This document shows, one piece after another, positions 13,961-28,900 of a DNA stretch of 64,000 nucleotides. The number at the start of each line of letters is the position of its first letter. The stretch's first letter is position 1. The notes under the pieces are model-generated. The model did not search any database. It had not been told where the DNA came from and worked only from the letters and a program-made list of their open reading frames with translations. The DNA is from Agelaius tricolor (lineage: Eukaryota; Chordata; Aves; Passeriformes; Icteridae), in the NCBI GenBank assembly GCA_023055355.1, contig JALJCS010000034.1:2308001-2372000 (forward strand), in the 5' to 3' direction. A program made the translations under genes and the position numbers.

Positions 13961-16900
13961 CCAGCTGCCTGCTGAACTTCATAGACACCACTGAAATGCT
14001 CCTGCCTTTAAGGGTAAAAACAAACCTTTCCTTGAGCAGGAAAAGCATAAACAGCATAAAACAGCCCACCACCACATGCTCAAAGTCATACAGTACAAAA
14101 TTCCTTTGAATGGCTGATTTGAACATAAAGCCCCCCATATTTTTATGTGTTTCTTTTCAACACTGTAATTCTAGAGATAGAAAATATTTGACAAAGTCAG
14201 GTAATAATATCAAAGAGCATAAGGCTCCTTATTCTTCCAACTGAACTCCCCAAAAGAGTATTAACTACCTCACTAAGTCTTGCAAAGTGGGCCATTAATG
14301 TTTAATTGATCAGTGGCCCACACTGTGTTTTGATTAGCCTCAGTGATGTCCAGGAAGTGATGATAAGCAGAGTTATCTCCAATAAAAAACAGGTGTCTGA
14401 TTTGCAAGAAGAGACACAACAATGGGGTGTGGAAGTGAATTACTCCAAAACCACACAAATGCACACCGCAAACTTCCTACTTTCAACGGTTCAAACTACT
14501 GCAATTATTTTGCAGGACTTCTCCTATCCCTCTTTCTTCTTTTCCTCCCTACAAATTATGCAATATCCTCTTATACCATTGTTCTCAAACACCATTTCAG
14601 ACAGCATGCACACACCCACTGGCTCTTGCCTGGAGCACACAGCCCCTCACCTGAACCTCTTGTACGTAACTCTTCCTTTTATAAAACCCTGTTTTAGTCT
14701 TTCAGAGAAACTAACCAACATCTTTTGCAGCTTCAGATTAAAACAGGAAAAAAAGAAACCAAGCACCTCCTGGCACATCACCAATGCCAGAGGAATGTAC
14801 ATACTACTCCCAGCTGGTACTGTTTGTATCTCCCTTCTCTCCTTTTTGTTTTAAGTATTTCAGTCCCTTCAGCCCTTTCACCACTGATTTCTTTCTTCAT
14901 TTTGCATACCAAGACCAAATACTGACACTTGTTCAATCCTCTGAACTTTATGCATCCCGTTTCATTTCAGTCTTTATCCAGATCTCTTCACTACCCCCAC
15001 TTCCCCTCTGCGTCTTTTATTGAGTGACTTCCAGTTCCTTCTCTTTAGTTTTCTACAAATCAGAAACTAAATCTTGATCAGTCCCTTCCAATTCAGCATC
15101 TTCTATGATTCTGGCAAATAAGGATAGCTTCAAGCAGTTTTAAAATTAAGGCTCTTGCTTACATATTTTGCTGAGGTATAGTCTCAATACCCAATTCTAA
15201 TTTTCTATTCCCCAATATCCATTCTATTTTTCTGTCTTTCACCCATGTCTTCATTCCTAGATACAATTCTTTGTAGAGGCAATCAGGATTAATGTCATCT
15301 AACTGAGCAAAGCTCAGCCATGCTACCAGCGACATCTAAATTACAACGCATCTCCAACTTACATGTGCTACTCTAGTACAAGTCATAATTCTGAGTATTT
15401 CAGCAAAATGAATAATATAAACTGTCTCTCCTAATGAATTAGGAAAAACAAACCAACCTCTATCCCTCTGAGTAATAAAGAAACTGCCCCAGTTCTACCT
15501 TCGAGGAGGATACCCTGTTAGTGAGATGGACTTCCAGAGTCAGACCGAGTACTACATTCCCTGGAACACTCCAGCAGCAGGCTCAGGAGATAGGGCAGGG
15601 ACAAAGAGTAATATTAGTCTATGTTAATTGCAGTGAAGACATGGTCTTAAAAGTCTTGAAACTTCTCTAATTCCCCATCAGGCTTTTCCCTCCCTTCATC
15701 AAACAGTCTTTTTTGCAGGCTGGATCTGGCTAATGCTGTTATCGAGCTCACTGTGCACAAAGTCCTTTCTGGAATTTCCCTCAGTCTTTAAATCCTAGAT
15801 AGTTTTCACTGATCTCCCACAGCTCTAAGCTTCACTGAATATTGCAGCAGAAAAGCTACAAGCACCACTTTAAGAAAGAAGGCAGTAACACCAAAGGTGT
15901 GGGCAGTTCTCATTGCAATTAAGTAAATCATAGCTTTTAAGTAAAGGAATTAATGAAGAGAGAATGACTCTTCAGAAGGAAGAATTACCAGACTGGTAAT
16001 TATTTAGATAATTCAAACATTTCCAGAAGCCTAGAAAGCATGACACAACTTCAAATATTTAGTTTCTCTCATAATTTGAGGGCAATGTCCTCCATCCCCC
16101 TAGAAGAATGTGTAATTATTTTTCAGAAACAACACGTTTGAAGTTTCTATTGTCTTCACACTGTGAACCTCTATGACTAGCTGAGGTTTTCTGTGGCCTT
16201 ACCCTTCATGAAAAGATATTGCTTCTCACAAGTAAGTGACATTGCCTCCTCTGCAACTACTTTTAAAACTTACTGCATACAGCTGTGGTATGTAAGTACT
16301 GTTAGGTAGAAGAGGCAGTTGCCTCTTACAGAGAAACTTTTCACAGGTGTCCTAAGGCACAGACTAGATGAAACTTTAGCATTAGGGTAAAGCCACATGG
16401 GCAGGTTCAGTGCAGAATACCAGCAGCATAATGAAAACACACCTCTGATATGTAAATTATGACTCACGTACCTTTTGAAAACTGTATAATAATGCCTTCT
16501 GGGTAAAGTTTCAAAGCTTTCACTAAGCATATAAAACCACACTTGATCATTTCCATATATTGGCACCATCATTAACGATGAACACACGACTGTCAGCAGT
16601 CATTTCAGTTCTAAACTTGCTTTAAGGACATTCTTGTGTAATTTTATGTCTTGGGGATGGTTTATATCCCATATCCATTTTTGATTTTCCTTTTGCTTTG
16701 TGTCTGGAATAGTGACTGCCTCCACTGGCTCTGGGAGTATCGTGATGGGTGAGGGACAGCCTGGGATCCTGTGGGGCTTGAGGGCCAGGGGCTGCTCTTC
16801 CTTCTGGTGGTGGGATTGACACAGCTGCCAGGCTGCATCTTGCCTCTGACTGGACATCTTGTTGCCCTCTGGTTTTTGACTGTTTCTTTTCTTTTTCCTT

Positions 16901-19900
16901 TGGCACAGTGATTGAGGCTTGCCAGATTGCTTCAATGCTCCTCTGCTTGCTTGGGAACCCAGAGCCACGGCGTGCCGTACCAGGAGCCGGGAGCCCTCAG
17001 CCACTGGGCTGTTCCCTCTGTGCAGTCACCCAGCCTCGGGACCAGCCTTTGCTGGTCAGCTATCCAAGACAGAGAGGCATTCAGGACTTTTTGCTACATT
17101 TTAACTTGACCCGGAGGGGCACTGAGAGCGGCTCTTTCCCGTGGCTTTGCAAAGCAAAGCCCCTTCCTTCTCTCCTCCCTCCCTGCCGCCCTGGCCCGAG
17201 CCGCCATGGCCGTGTGGAGAGGCGGCCGAGCCGGCGCCACAGCGCCCCCTGCAGGCGCGGGGGAACCATCGCAGCCGCCCTGCCCGGCTGGGAGCCACCA
17301 GCGCCCCTGCTGGCCGTGCCCGGAACTGCACCGGAGGGGAAAGGGCCCGAGGGCCCAGAGAGGCTGCGGGGCCTTTGTGCTGCTGAGGATGAGGATGGGG
17401 CTGCGGGTTTGCCTTGTGATGTATGTGTGTGTGTGTATATTTATGTGTGTATATTCTAGTAAAGAAGTGTTATTCATTTTTCCATGTCTTTGCCTAAAAG
17501 CCCTGTAATTTTGAAGTTATAATAATTTGGAGGGTAGGGGGTTATATTTTCCATCCCAAGGGAGGTTCCTGCCTTCCTTGGCAGGTACCTGTCTTTCAAA
17601 CTAAGAAATTTAAATTAAAATTAAATTGGCTACATTTTAATTCTAGAGCAACAGAGTTTTTGCCTGAGAATAAATACTGCAATATGGTAAATGTCTAACT
17701 TATAATGAAGCTCTGAGTTACTCCACTCCCGCTGTTAACTGTGTAATTTGTGTCACTGAGTTACACTGTCACCATCTGGGACTGGCTTAGTTTTCCAACA
17801 ATGAACATTTGACCTCCCATTTTTCACAGCCAAACCCACAGACATTAGCATCAAGAATATAGTTAAAGCACCGACAGCAAGTACATCTAGATAACTTGAA
17901 TTTTATGTACCTTATTGAAGATACCAATTCAGTGGCTTACTTATGGATCATATGTATTCTGCCTAAAGAGGGAACTTATGATCAAAAATAAATTGCTGCA
18001 TAGAAAACTCTGCATAATTAATGATCTCAGGAAATAAAACTAAACCAGATGATCAGAGCTGAGGTTATGCAAACAGGCTTGAAAGAAACTAGAAGTTTGA
18101 ATTTCTTTGGGTTTTTTTTATTTCCTTACTATTCCCTTGCCACCTTGGAAATTCTAATGTTGAATATGAGGAAAATAGAATGATGCCGTTAGTTCTATCT
18201 ATGATGACCAGATGTCCACAAATCCTTATGTTGAGGCAAATAGCTAAGGCTGTATGCACACTTCCTGCTGCTTCTCTATTTTTCTTCATTCCTACCTCAA
18301 TGAAGTCCAATCTCTTTTCCTCACACACAGGCATACATGCAAAAACTAGGGTAAAGTGAGCAAAGAATAACATGAAAATTGTTAGGCATGGCAGGTGTTT
18401 ACTTTGAGACGAAAGATTACAATTAGGTCAAACATAGATCTTTATTATTTCAGTATCTCTGGGACTTTCTGTGAAATGGTACCATTTCTGATTCCTCAGA
18501 GAATGGAAATGGGTTGAAGGCTACAAAATTCAGGCATTAGGAACACAGAATATTGCAACATTAATAAAATATCTGGTCACCAAACAGCTACCTTACTGAA
18601 GGAGCACACCTCATATCTTTACGAAAAATCTAGGCCTCAAACAGAAATAGTCCTTTTAGACTGTTCAAACCAAAATTAAATTAATTAAATTAGTATAGCT
18701 TTGGGGGAAAAAAACCTAACAGAAAATGTTTTTCAGTAATGTTCCAGTTTAAACATTTTGCAAACTTAAAGCAGGATCATTTCCAAACAGCTCGCTAGAA
18801 ATTATGTACAAATCCACAGTGAATCACAGCACCTAATGCAGCTTGTATGCACCTCTTTTTCTTGATGGTTAGAGTAGGGGGCATTAAAAATTTGCAATCA
18901 TAAGTCTATGTGCTTTGGTTAAAACAGAGATGATTGAATTAGATTTTAAATAAGGAAAAAAGTTCCTTTTTCTTTTATACAGATATAGGAAAAGAAAGAA
19001 TTAAAATAACATACCAATACAGAATAATGACAAATATTCTAAAATAAATGTATATCATACACAAATAATTAATATTCTGCAATTAATTATCATACTTTAT
19101 TCATCCTACTTATTTTAATGTAAATGCTATCATGCCTAAACAAAAATTTAAAAAAGTATCAATTGTTCTTACTCGTGTTATGAAATTCACTACTTGTTAC
19201 TAAAGGGATGGACATACTAGAGCCATGCCTCATGGACCTGACTGATGTTTGTAGTGGAAGGGCCTTTGATTTGTCTCTTTGGTACAGATGAAGAATAGAA
19301 TGCAACAGAATGGGCTTCAGATCACATACCAGAAAATACTATCTTTTTCACCTAAAAGAAAAGCCTTTCTTGCTCTTATTTCAGACCCTCTTTTTTTTTT
19401 TTTTTAATGTGCCTTTTAAAAAAACTGGACATGACATTCCTGATGGTAATAAATGAGAGAAGAATTACAAAAATACTGCATTTTTGTAAATATTATTATA
19501 CAGGGCTTTCCCTTTGTGTCTGCACAAAGATTCATATTCTGTGCAATAGAAAACATGCCAGAACTATCTTCAGATACACATTTTCCACATTCTTCTGTTT
19601 GATAAACTTTCACAAAACATATGTCTCAGTCTTCTTTTTGTTTTGCAACTGCAAATGCTACCATATAACTGTTTCTCTTTGTCTGTTAATTCCACAAGTC
19701 TAAGACTGAGCAAGAAATACATTGCAATATGCTGACACTGTTGAATATTTTGATAAACTGCTCTGATAATCAGACTGAAGGTCAGAAACATGCAAGGCAA
19801 TTCTGTCACAACTTGACAGCTACTAGGATTGGCTGAGAACTAATCTCTTCCCACATCTTGTGCTAGGTCTTCAGCTCAGATAGCCATCAGAAAAAATGGC

Positions 19901-22900
19901 TGCTGAATCTGCATCTTTTTCTGTTCGTTCTACATTCTGACTGACATCGCAAGGTGTCACTTCTTCCTTCAACAAAATCTTCACAAAGTCTGGCCCCATC
20001 GCAAAACAGGAAATTTAAATTGCAAAAGGTGCCCCTGGGGACACAACGTGTCCTCAAAACACCTTCATGCAGCGAAAATAAACAGGTGCATGCAAAGTAA
20101 CACTGTTGTCACCAGAGTGAAATAAATTTGTCCATTATAAGATTGAGAATACTCCTCTCATGTATTTATTTAAAGCAGACCCCCTCTTGAATATTCATTA
20201 AGTGAGATTGTGTTGAGAGCTTGCTTACTCCTGTCTTTCAAGTCACACAAGTTCTTGAAGTTGAAAAACCAAAACATGGGAGTTTTCTCTGAGCTGCTCT
20301 CAAAGATAGCAGGAAAGATGAATTTTGGAGGCTTCCTACTTTCTGCTTTGTGGAAGCTCAAACACAAGTGACCATTTCCCCAGTGATTGGCAAGTGATTA
20401 GATGAAAACTGCAGTGCACTGTTTTCAGTGCTCAAACTTCAGTTTCCTAGCCTGACTAAGGCTCATTTTTTAGGAAGAGCCTGACAGGACAGTAGCATAG
20501 CTACCCTAGGTATATCATCCTGAAGACAGACTTTTGCTTTTCCCTGAGAGCCCAGCAACACAAAGGAAACTGTCAGAGTAAACTTCTTGTACCCCATCCT
20601 TAAAAACTGCCAAAACACAGGTGTTTCTGAGGAATGCAGGAAAATCTAAACAGCAGAGCAAATGTAAAGTGATGTGCAAGCTCTTGACATGGCCTGAAAT
20701 GCCTTGACAGGACCTGTACAAAGCTCTCACCCATCATCTCCTCCCCCCTATTACCAGCAAGTAAGAAACATGGGCAATGTCTAGTGATGCCTATGAGATA
20801 CTGCAATGTGTGCTCTTCCAGGAAGACATTCTCTTCCCTAGAAAGCATTTTCTCTTTTCTCCAACTAAGAGAAATCACAGAGAAGAATTTGTCTCACAGC
20901 TATCCTCCATTTTGGGAAGCCGCACTCTGCCAGCATGGATATGCTGCAGGACTGAGCTAGTAAGAAATGGTTCATTTTCTGAAAGCTGAGCACTGTGAGA
21001 ACTGTAATGGTACTTTATATCCTATGACTTTAAAGGATTATGCCTATTTTATTATTTATCTTGCGGCTTCAGTTATAAATTATTATGATAAAAACCCACA
21101 AACCACTACTGCAACTATATTAATCAGATCGTAAAGGAGCAGATACTTGAAGAAATGTCTTCAGACATTTTCTCCAGCAGAAAACATGTACTTTGTAGGC
21201 CTTCATATGATGGGGATAAGGCTGCCCATACCAGTTTGCTGACAGCAGAATATTAACACAGAGCTTATTGATGCGTCTTACGTGATCAACATGATGTACA
21301 CGTTTTGTTGGCAGGTTTCAGCATCAGAGGTGGTCAGGGAAATTAAAGATTTTTGAAGATTTAACGGGTTTTTTATACTGCATAGTGCAAGCAAAACGCC
21401 CTCAATAATACAGCTTTCAAAGCAACTAGATCTGCTGGGTTCTGTTTGATGTTAATATTAATACCAACTCCTATTCAACCTAGAAGTCAACAGCAGATTT
21501 GAATAATTTTCCTTTTATTCTTTATGATATTTTATCCATGAAACTTTTTTGAGCATTGACTATAATGGAATTAATTTTCTCTGGACTGTCATGATAATTT
21601 ACATCAGAGTACTTCCTCCCTGCTTTCCCTTTGGAATACTGTAACACCACAGAGTTAGCACCATTTATGGAAGCACTGAGCTGTCACAACTACAGGTGCT
21701 GCCAGCGACAGCTGTGCCTGCTTGGAAACCTGAACAGCCATAGCAACAAACACAAATACATCCAGTTCTTAGGAAAAGATGTAACTAACACTTCTGTGCA
21801 TGTTCAACAGTGAACAAAGCATTTGAGTTCCGCAATAAACGGAAACCTTTAGTTTTGATTAGTCTTATTTTGGCTTGCTGAAGAATAAGAGTAGTTTGTT
21901 TTTTCACAGTGTACTAAAAATACTGTTATCTTAGCATACACCCAGGCCTGTCAGAAATAAAGCTGCTACCTTAAGTCACAGTTTCTGTATTTAAAAATTG
22001 TCTACTGCTACACTCCTCTTAGCACAAGAACTGCCAAAGAGATACCTCATTCTGAACAGCAGGTTTTAAGTACTGATATACCTCCAGCTTACTAAAATAC
22101 AAGGAAAAAAATAATAATTTTGAATCATTAAGGTTGCAAAAGACCTCCAAGATCATCGAGTCCAACCTTTGAGAGAACAACCACCATATCGACTAAACCA
22201 CAGCACCGAGTGCCAAGTCCTGTCTTTTCTTGAGCACTTCCAGGGATGATGACTCCACCACTTCTCTGGCAAGTTCCAATGCACAAAAACCCTTTTCATG
22301 AAGAAATCCTCCCAACCTGAACATTCTCCAGCACAGCTTGAGGTAATTTCCTGTGTTTAGCCAAATTAGTCTTAACACTAAAAGTAGAGTGTGCTTCAAT
22401 TTTCATCAAAGCAGGGGAAAAAAATGAAATATTTTATGAATGCAATGTTTAATCCTACTAGATTTTCATCTTCTATTCATTCAGCAGGATAAACTGTTTT
22501 GTTATTCAGTGAGCTTATGGCATTTTAATGCAACTTTAATGGTATTTTCCCAGCTACTGGAAAGAATACTTACTTTCGTCTTTCAGCCTCAAATTTACTC
22601 AGCAGTTTCCGGAGACCACCATTCTTAAATCCTTGGAAATGTGCTGCTGGGGCTCCCACAGTGATAACATCATACAGAGCATCTGGAATGGGAATAGAGG
22701 AACACAGACATTCCAATGTTTCTATCCCTAAATCATGGCAACACTGTGACATCTATTCCACAAAAAGTAAGGATAAGTCTATATAATTTCCAGGGAATAA
22801 TTGATAATCCATGTCCCAAGAAGGCCTAAGAGCTAATCAATCTTTCTATACAGCCACCTGCACACTTTAAAACATTCATTTGATTTATGGCTATATCTAA

Positions 22901-25900
22901 ATTATGTGCCACTGAGTAGAACAATATTCCAGCTCTGCAGTTTACAAAGCTGACAAGTAAATTGGCCCATTGTGTATTTCCTTTTATTGCCCCTTTCATT
23001 ATTTAACTTGTAGTCATGTTGAGATGCACAGATTCAAGCATTTTAGAGTCAAAAGAGACCATTATGATGGAATAGTCTGACTGAATAACAGAGACTACAA
23101 AATTACAGCTAATAATTCCTGCATCAAGCTTGTCTCTTGGTTGAGTGAAGGCATCTCTTTGTTTAGGCATCTAATCTTGATTAAAAGATTTCAAGTGACA
23201 ACGAATTCGCTGCATTCCAGAGAAGTCAATTAGGCTAGTAAAAATCCCCGTTCCTTTTCTAGTTTGAATTTGTTTAGATGTAATGTTACTGTACTTTCAG
23301 ATATAATGGTGTTTAATGCTAAATTGGTGAGCCCTGCTCTATGACAAACACTTTTTATATATGTTTATAAACACAGAGAAAGTCAGTTGTTCTCAGCTGA
23401 GAAGCTACCAGAATAGGAAATAAATCATACTAATGAAATGCTTGCTGAGAAAACAACCTGTTGTCTCTTTCTGTATATACCTGATGCCTTAAGACATAGG
23501 GGATGAATTCTTTGTGTGGATATATGCTTACATAACTGGAGGTGAAACATCATTTTTCAAAGAGCTTGTGATTGATTGTCAGTGCAGAGATGAAGATTTA
23601 ATTACATCCCACACCACACTATTTTTTCTAAGTTTAAATTTACATTTACACTAAGTACCTGTTTTGTACCTGAACTTACTGAAGGTATAAAAATGCAGTT
23701 CAGAATGCCTCATCCTTAAAATGTATTTCTAAAGGAAACATTACAGGATGTTTTTTGAGCACTGTTTTATTCCTCAAAGAAGTTTCCCATGTAAATTAAA
23801 ATCTAGACCTCTCCTAAAATAGAACTTGCATTCTGATGATAAATATCCCCAGAAGCATGAGCACTGTACAAATGATTCACAGTTAATGAACTATGCTTTA
23901 CTTCCTGAGCTGAACCTCAGAACATATTTGCTCAAATTGATTTGAGCTCTAATGAGTTGGTGACTCTTCAATATCCACTTAAAAGGAGAAGTGACATAAT
24001 TTCATTCGCCTAAGGTGAGCTTCAAGATTCTTAAATAGCCCATTCTTTTCAGTCTCTATACAGATTATCCATAATACACATTCTTCAGCTATTAGGACTC
24101 CACTGATACTTGACAATAAGGAGTTCTGTTGCTTAAAACAGCAGTGGCTTGAAATCAAGATAAGAGACAAACTCATCAGGGTTCTGAAAATGTTTGGAGA
24201 TATCTCATGAAAGAACAGAAAAACATTTAAAAGACTAAATGTTTTGACCCTGTGTATAGTTACTTTGGGAGGCGGGGGGATTTATCCAGAAGGGAGCCTT
24301 TATTCAGCCTGTGGTCAGCATGGTCGAGGAGCAGCTGTCTGAGACAGAAACACACCCAGCACAGCTGAGTACCTGCCTCACACCACCTACATGGAGAGTA
24401 AGGATGGCAAAGGATGAGGAGCAAACACCCACGCCTGGTGATGGGCACGGGGCAGTCTCACTCCCATTTTGCAGAGCACAGTGCAGCAGAGTGCTGCATG
24501 GCTTGGGAGGAATGCCTTGTGATGTGCTCTACTTACACATCAGTGGAGCTCCTTGTGAAGGACATGCAGTGTCAGCATCAGTGCACTGCTGCAGGAGTGC
24601 TCCAGTAACTCATAACCATCAAGCAAGAGCAGGCTACTGCTGACACCCCTCTGCAGTGAAGACAGCTTAAAACGCAGCAGAGCACCACAGGAGTTGTCAA
24701 GAACAGCTCAATCCCAATTTTGAGTCAACCTGCCTTCCTCCACAGGAGGCAGTCAGTGTCTTACACTGGCCAGATGCAAAAGCAAAATCACTTCAGTTCA
24801 CCAAATCTATTTAAAACAAGCACATATTGTAAACAGGAACAAAAGCAACGCTATGTCAATATATAGATTTAAGCTCTCTAGTATGATGAACAGAGCACAA
24901 CGTGGGGTTTATCAAATGGATAAAGATACCATTGACCCATAGGAGAACAGTATTTTTCCTCAAAGCTATTCCTACTGAAAGCTTAGGCACACTTTCTCTT
25001 CCATTTCAGTACTCAATAACAACCCAAACAAAAGTTCAGGAAAAGTAAACCTATTATTATACATGTCAAACACAAAAAAACCCCACATATCAATGTGTAT
25101 ATACAATAGATGGGATTAAAACCCATCTTGCATTCCCAAAATTAAGGTATCTGATAGTGTAAGGGTTAATGACACCCCTGTGGATCATTAGCTTATTTAA
25201 ATGCCACCTCCATGAATTTTTATTCTCCCCCTTCCAATGTCATTCTCCTGGTTATATTCCAGGTGTCCTTTGATATATGCCAAGCAAAGCATAAGCTGAG
25301 AAAGACCAACTTAATATCGAAGTGCTGCCTATTACAGATTGATTAGTAATTGCCAGAAACTGTTTGGACTGTATCTATCTAGTACAAGACCCAGGGAACA
25401 TTAGTTAAGTAATAGAGGCAGAGTTTTATAATTTGAAGATCCAAATTTGGAAGACAACTAGAACAATTCTAACATTTATCTCTTCCTGTACCCTTTTTGA
25501 TTATCGATTAACCATGTACGCCAAGCAAAATGGTTTTGGAGAAGAAGGGAGAAAATGCATAAAAAAGCAAAACAAAACTCCAGTACTGTAAAAGTTGTGG
25601 GTGCTTAAGTAAGTCACAGATTTCATTCCTCTTATCTTTTTATTTAGCAAATAGACATACAGTGTCCTGTTCACAAAGAGGGTTTTTTGAAAAGACAATG
25701 TTAAGCTTCTGGCCACCATTACAAACCTAAAAATCCTTTTGAGTTAATTAATTAACCTGAAAACATTAAATTAAAATCTGTGTTATCACATTATGTCACT
25801 ATAAATCCCCATCTTGCTAAAATATTTGGAGGCACAGTTTCTTAGTAAAAGAAATAACAAAATATTGAACCAACCAGTATCTAACAGATAATTGGAAGCC

Positions 25901-28900
25901 CCTGTGTCCCAACTTAGAAGGCGATGTACACTCACACAGTAGAAAACAGGAATTTTACCACTGTTTGCACTTACTGTTTTACAATCTTAACAGAATGTAA
26001 TTTCTGTGTTTGTAGTTACAGCAAATTTAACAGATCTCAATTTATCAGCAAATTATTCACTGTGCCATGATTTGGTCATATATATGTATCAGTATAATCT
26101 CTGATCTGTAAAGGAAGCTGCTAAAATCATTTGCAAGTGGCAACAACAGAACTCTGTGTTAAAAAGAACCACAGATCATGTTACAGAAAGTGATCCCCCT
26201 TTCCAGGAGATGTTGGAAGTTTGCAGTATTTTCACTCAGCACTGAGCAAATACTTATATGGGGTAGGTGGGCATGACAGAGTAGCACTGCATAAGCTGAT
26301 TTAGAACCAAGCAGTGCTGGGCTCATTACAACTTCCTAAGAAATAGGACAAATTAGGTTTAGAAGTAATACTGTTCTTTATGGAACCATTTAACTCCCAC
26401 CACTTGGGCTGGTGAGCTCATCCCAGCAATCTCTGGGAGGAAAAGGACTGCATTGTGCTCTACCACTATCTCTGGTGGCAAACTGGCAGGGATGGGGTTG
26501 GGGGGGAGAAGAAAAACCACCTTAAAAAAAGAGCATTAACTCTGGCTTTTACAGCATTATGGATCACAATGAAAAATTAAGTGGGTGGCTGAGAAGGACA
26601 TGACTCTTACTGAGCATTGTGCAGCGTGTCACCACGAATCATGACAGTTCTGCACTGCTACAACAGAGTATTTTTAACCATGCATAGGTTACCAATACAT
26701 TTCAGTGAGCACATATTCTGCATTTACTTATTTGCTTGAAGTGTCATAGGAACAAAATGAGCACATCCCTGGAATCTATTTTTAGAAAGGAACTTAGAAG
26801 AAATTTAGTTAACCAGCCCTTAGTTTTCCCAAGATGTGCAGTAAATGTCCACAACTTGTGGCATCAGAAGATGAGGCAGGGAAATTCCTTGTAGAGCTTT
26901 GACAATGGATGTGATTTCTAAATTTCAGTGAAACTGTATTTCAAAGCATACTTAGTCATACTTGGGGAATTTCTTTACCTTTCAATCGAGGACTATGCAC
27001 ATGCATTCTTTGCAGATGAAGATTTATTGGGATGAATTCTAGTGTTTTTTCTCCTTTGCTACAGCTTGATTTAAAGGAAGAACCTGAAAAACAAAAGTTT
27101 AAAGAATCATTGTCTTAAGCACCCAGATGTTTTTGTATTCCTTTTCAAGTGAGACAATACTTGCATGTGAGGAGTCGTCTTTAATTTACCTTCAATGGGT
27201 AATTATACATTACAAGATGAAATGTTCACTAACTGAGTCTCAGCATGTTTCCATACTGGAAGCAACAAACCAGCATTTAATTCACAGAGCAATCCAACTT
27301 TTCTCTTCTAGGAGATAGATGCTTTTCCCTGCTGTCTGAAATCAGTCTGTAGTCTGCTGGAGACAATGTAGCAGTTAATGTGCATTGTGTTTATTCTGTG
27401 CTAAAACTGCAAGGTTACAGAGCTATGATGGCACTGCATTTTTCCAAGTAAGATTATTTTCTTCAAAGAAAAGTATTATATTGAATAGGCTATGTGTTCT
27501 TCCTAGAAAGGTCAAATAAAGGAACACCAACTATCTTAAGGAAAGCTATGTATTTGTTCACAGGAGGTATGATGCCTTGGAAAAACAAAAAAAAATAAAA
27601 TTAATATGGCTGCATATTTCCAAATCATTAGATTTTGAGTAGTTTTTTGGTAGTGTAAAGGAATATAATTAAAGTCTGACAGTATGAAAATATCATTTAC
27701 CTGAAGACATTTAATACAGAATCTGTATAAAATAAAAGGGTGTAGATTAGGAAAGAGAGGTGGCTTTGTCTTCTAACTCAGGCAGCCCAACGTTTACCTA
27801 AGGCACTTCTTCAACATCCTGTCATTTTGCCAGCTATTAATTATTAGAACTAAAATTCCTCTCAATCAGATACAATTTTTACTAAGTTTTGCCAAGGTTC
27901 AGCCTTTTTTTGAAGCAAACACATAAAAAAGATAAAGAAAATATTTTAAATTGTTTTTTGCTTGCCCAGTCAAGACTTGCTAGTGTTTATCTGCTCAAAC
28001 TTAGCCATAGGACTAAGCACTGAGCCTCCCAATAGAAACCACTCTGCCAGAGGGCACCAGTGATGCTCCAGACCAGCCAAGCTTGCTTAGGCTGCTCCCT
28101 AAGCTTAGGAACCAAATCTGTGCTTTAGATTTACCTGAAATTACTGGGGTTTTTGTTTCCTAACCCTTATATCTTCCTGGTATGTTTCCTTACAATAAAA
28201 TGCTTTACATTCTCTAAAATTCTCCCATTACTGAGGAGAAAAGTGTTGGCCAAAACAACTCAAATCTGAAAGAGTTTTAACTTTCTTAAACATCCATTTT
28301 CAATAAATATGTTGGTAAACCAAAATTGCTGTCTAACACTAACGTGGCTTCCTCATAATTCCACAGCAATCTCTCAATTTCAAAAAGAAATTAAGTGGTC
28401 TCCTAACAGCCTTCTCCACTGAATTCCCAAGTAGTTTGGTTGAGTTGAAGTGGGTATCACCCAAAAAGCCCAACAGGAGATTGTGTTGGGGAAGCATGAG
28501 AATATTTTGGAGAAATTTTATTTGCAGGTGCTATCTGCCCTTCTGAACAATTCAACACAAACTCAGGCAATATTCTAAGATGAAGAAAGACACCTGCACT
28601 GGCTAAACTGAAAAGCAAAATGGTTTTTGGCATGCCTTGAAATATGTAGACCTGAAAAGTCTGAATTAAAATTGTGCTCACGTCCCTAATCTTAGCAATT
28701 TCTACTTCATAAGTACTTGAATTTCAAGTAGCTACAATGTGCTCCCAACATAACCATTTGTTCAAGTACAGTATTAAATCAAATCTATGTCTGGCTTGCT
28801 TTTCTATTCAAAGAATACAATCTTGTATTAGGTTGCTTTGTTTTCTGATTAATGTCCCTTTCTCTTTTACATGTGCTGATTCGCTCCTCCTGGATAACCT

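Larger units (their letters stand above)
13822..22573 (-). other. INPP4B: INPP4B intron between exons H and I, 8.8 kb
   Basis: It contains the 48-bp A tract at 13912-13959, the GC-rich LTR-like repeat around 16.9-17.6 kb, a T tract near 19391-19405 and a CR1 3' end at 22118-22390. The rest is AT-rich sequence in which I recognise nothing. Confidence 0.8.

Noticed and set aside
14306..14854. 182-codon plus-strand frame.
   Set aside because: No recognisable domain, several overlapping frames, no splice sites or polyadenylation signal in support.
16600..17004. Lysine-rich minus-strand frame, considered as a retroviral gag remnant.
   Set aside because: No CCHC zinc knuckle or major homology region; opposite in strand to the LTR-like tail.
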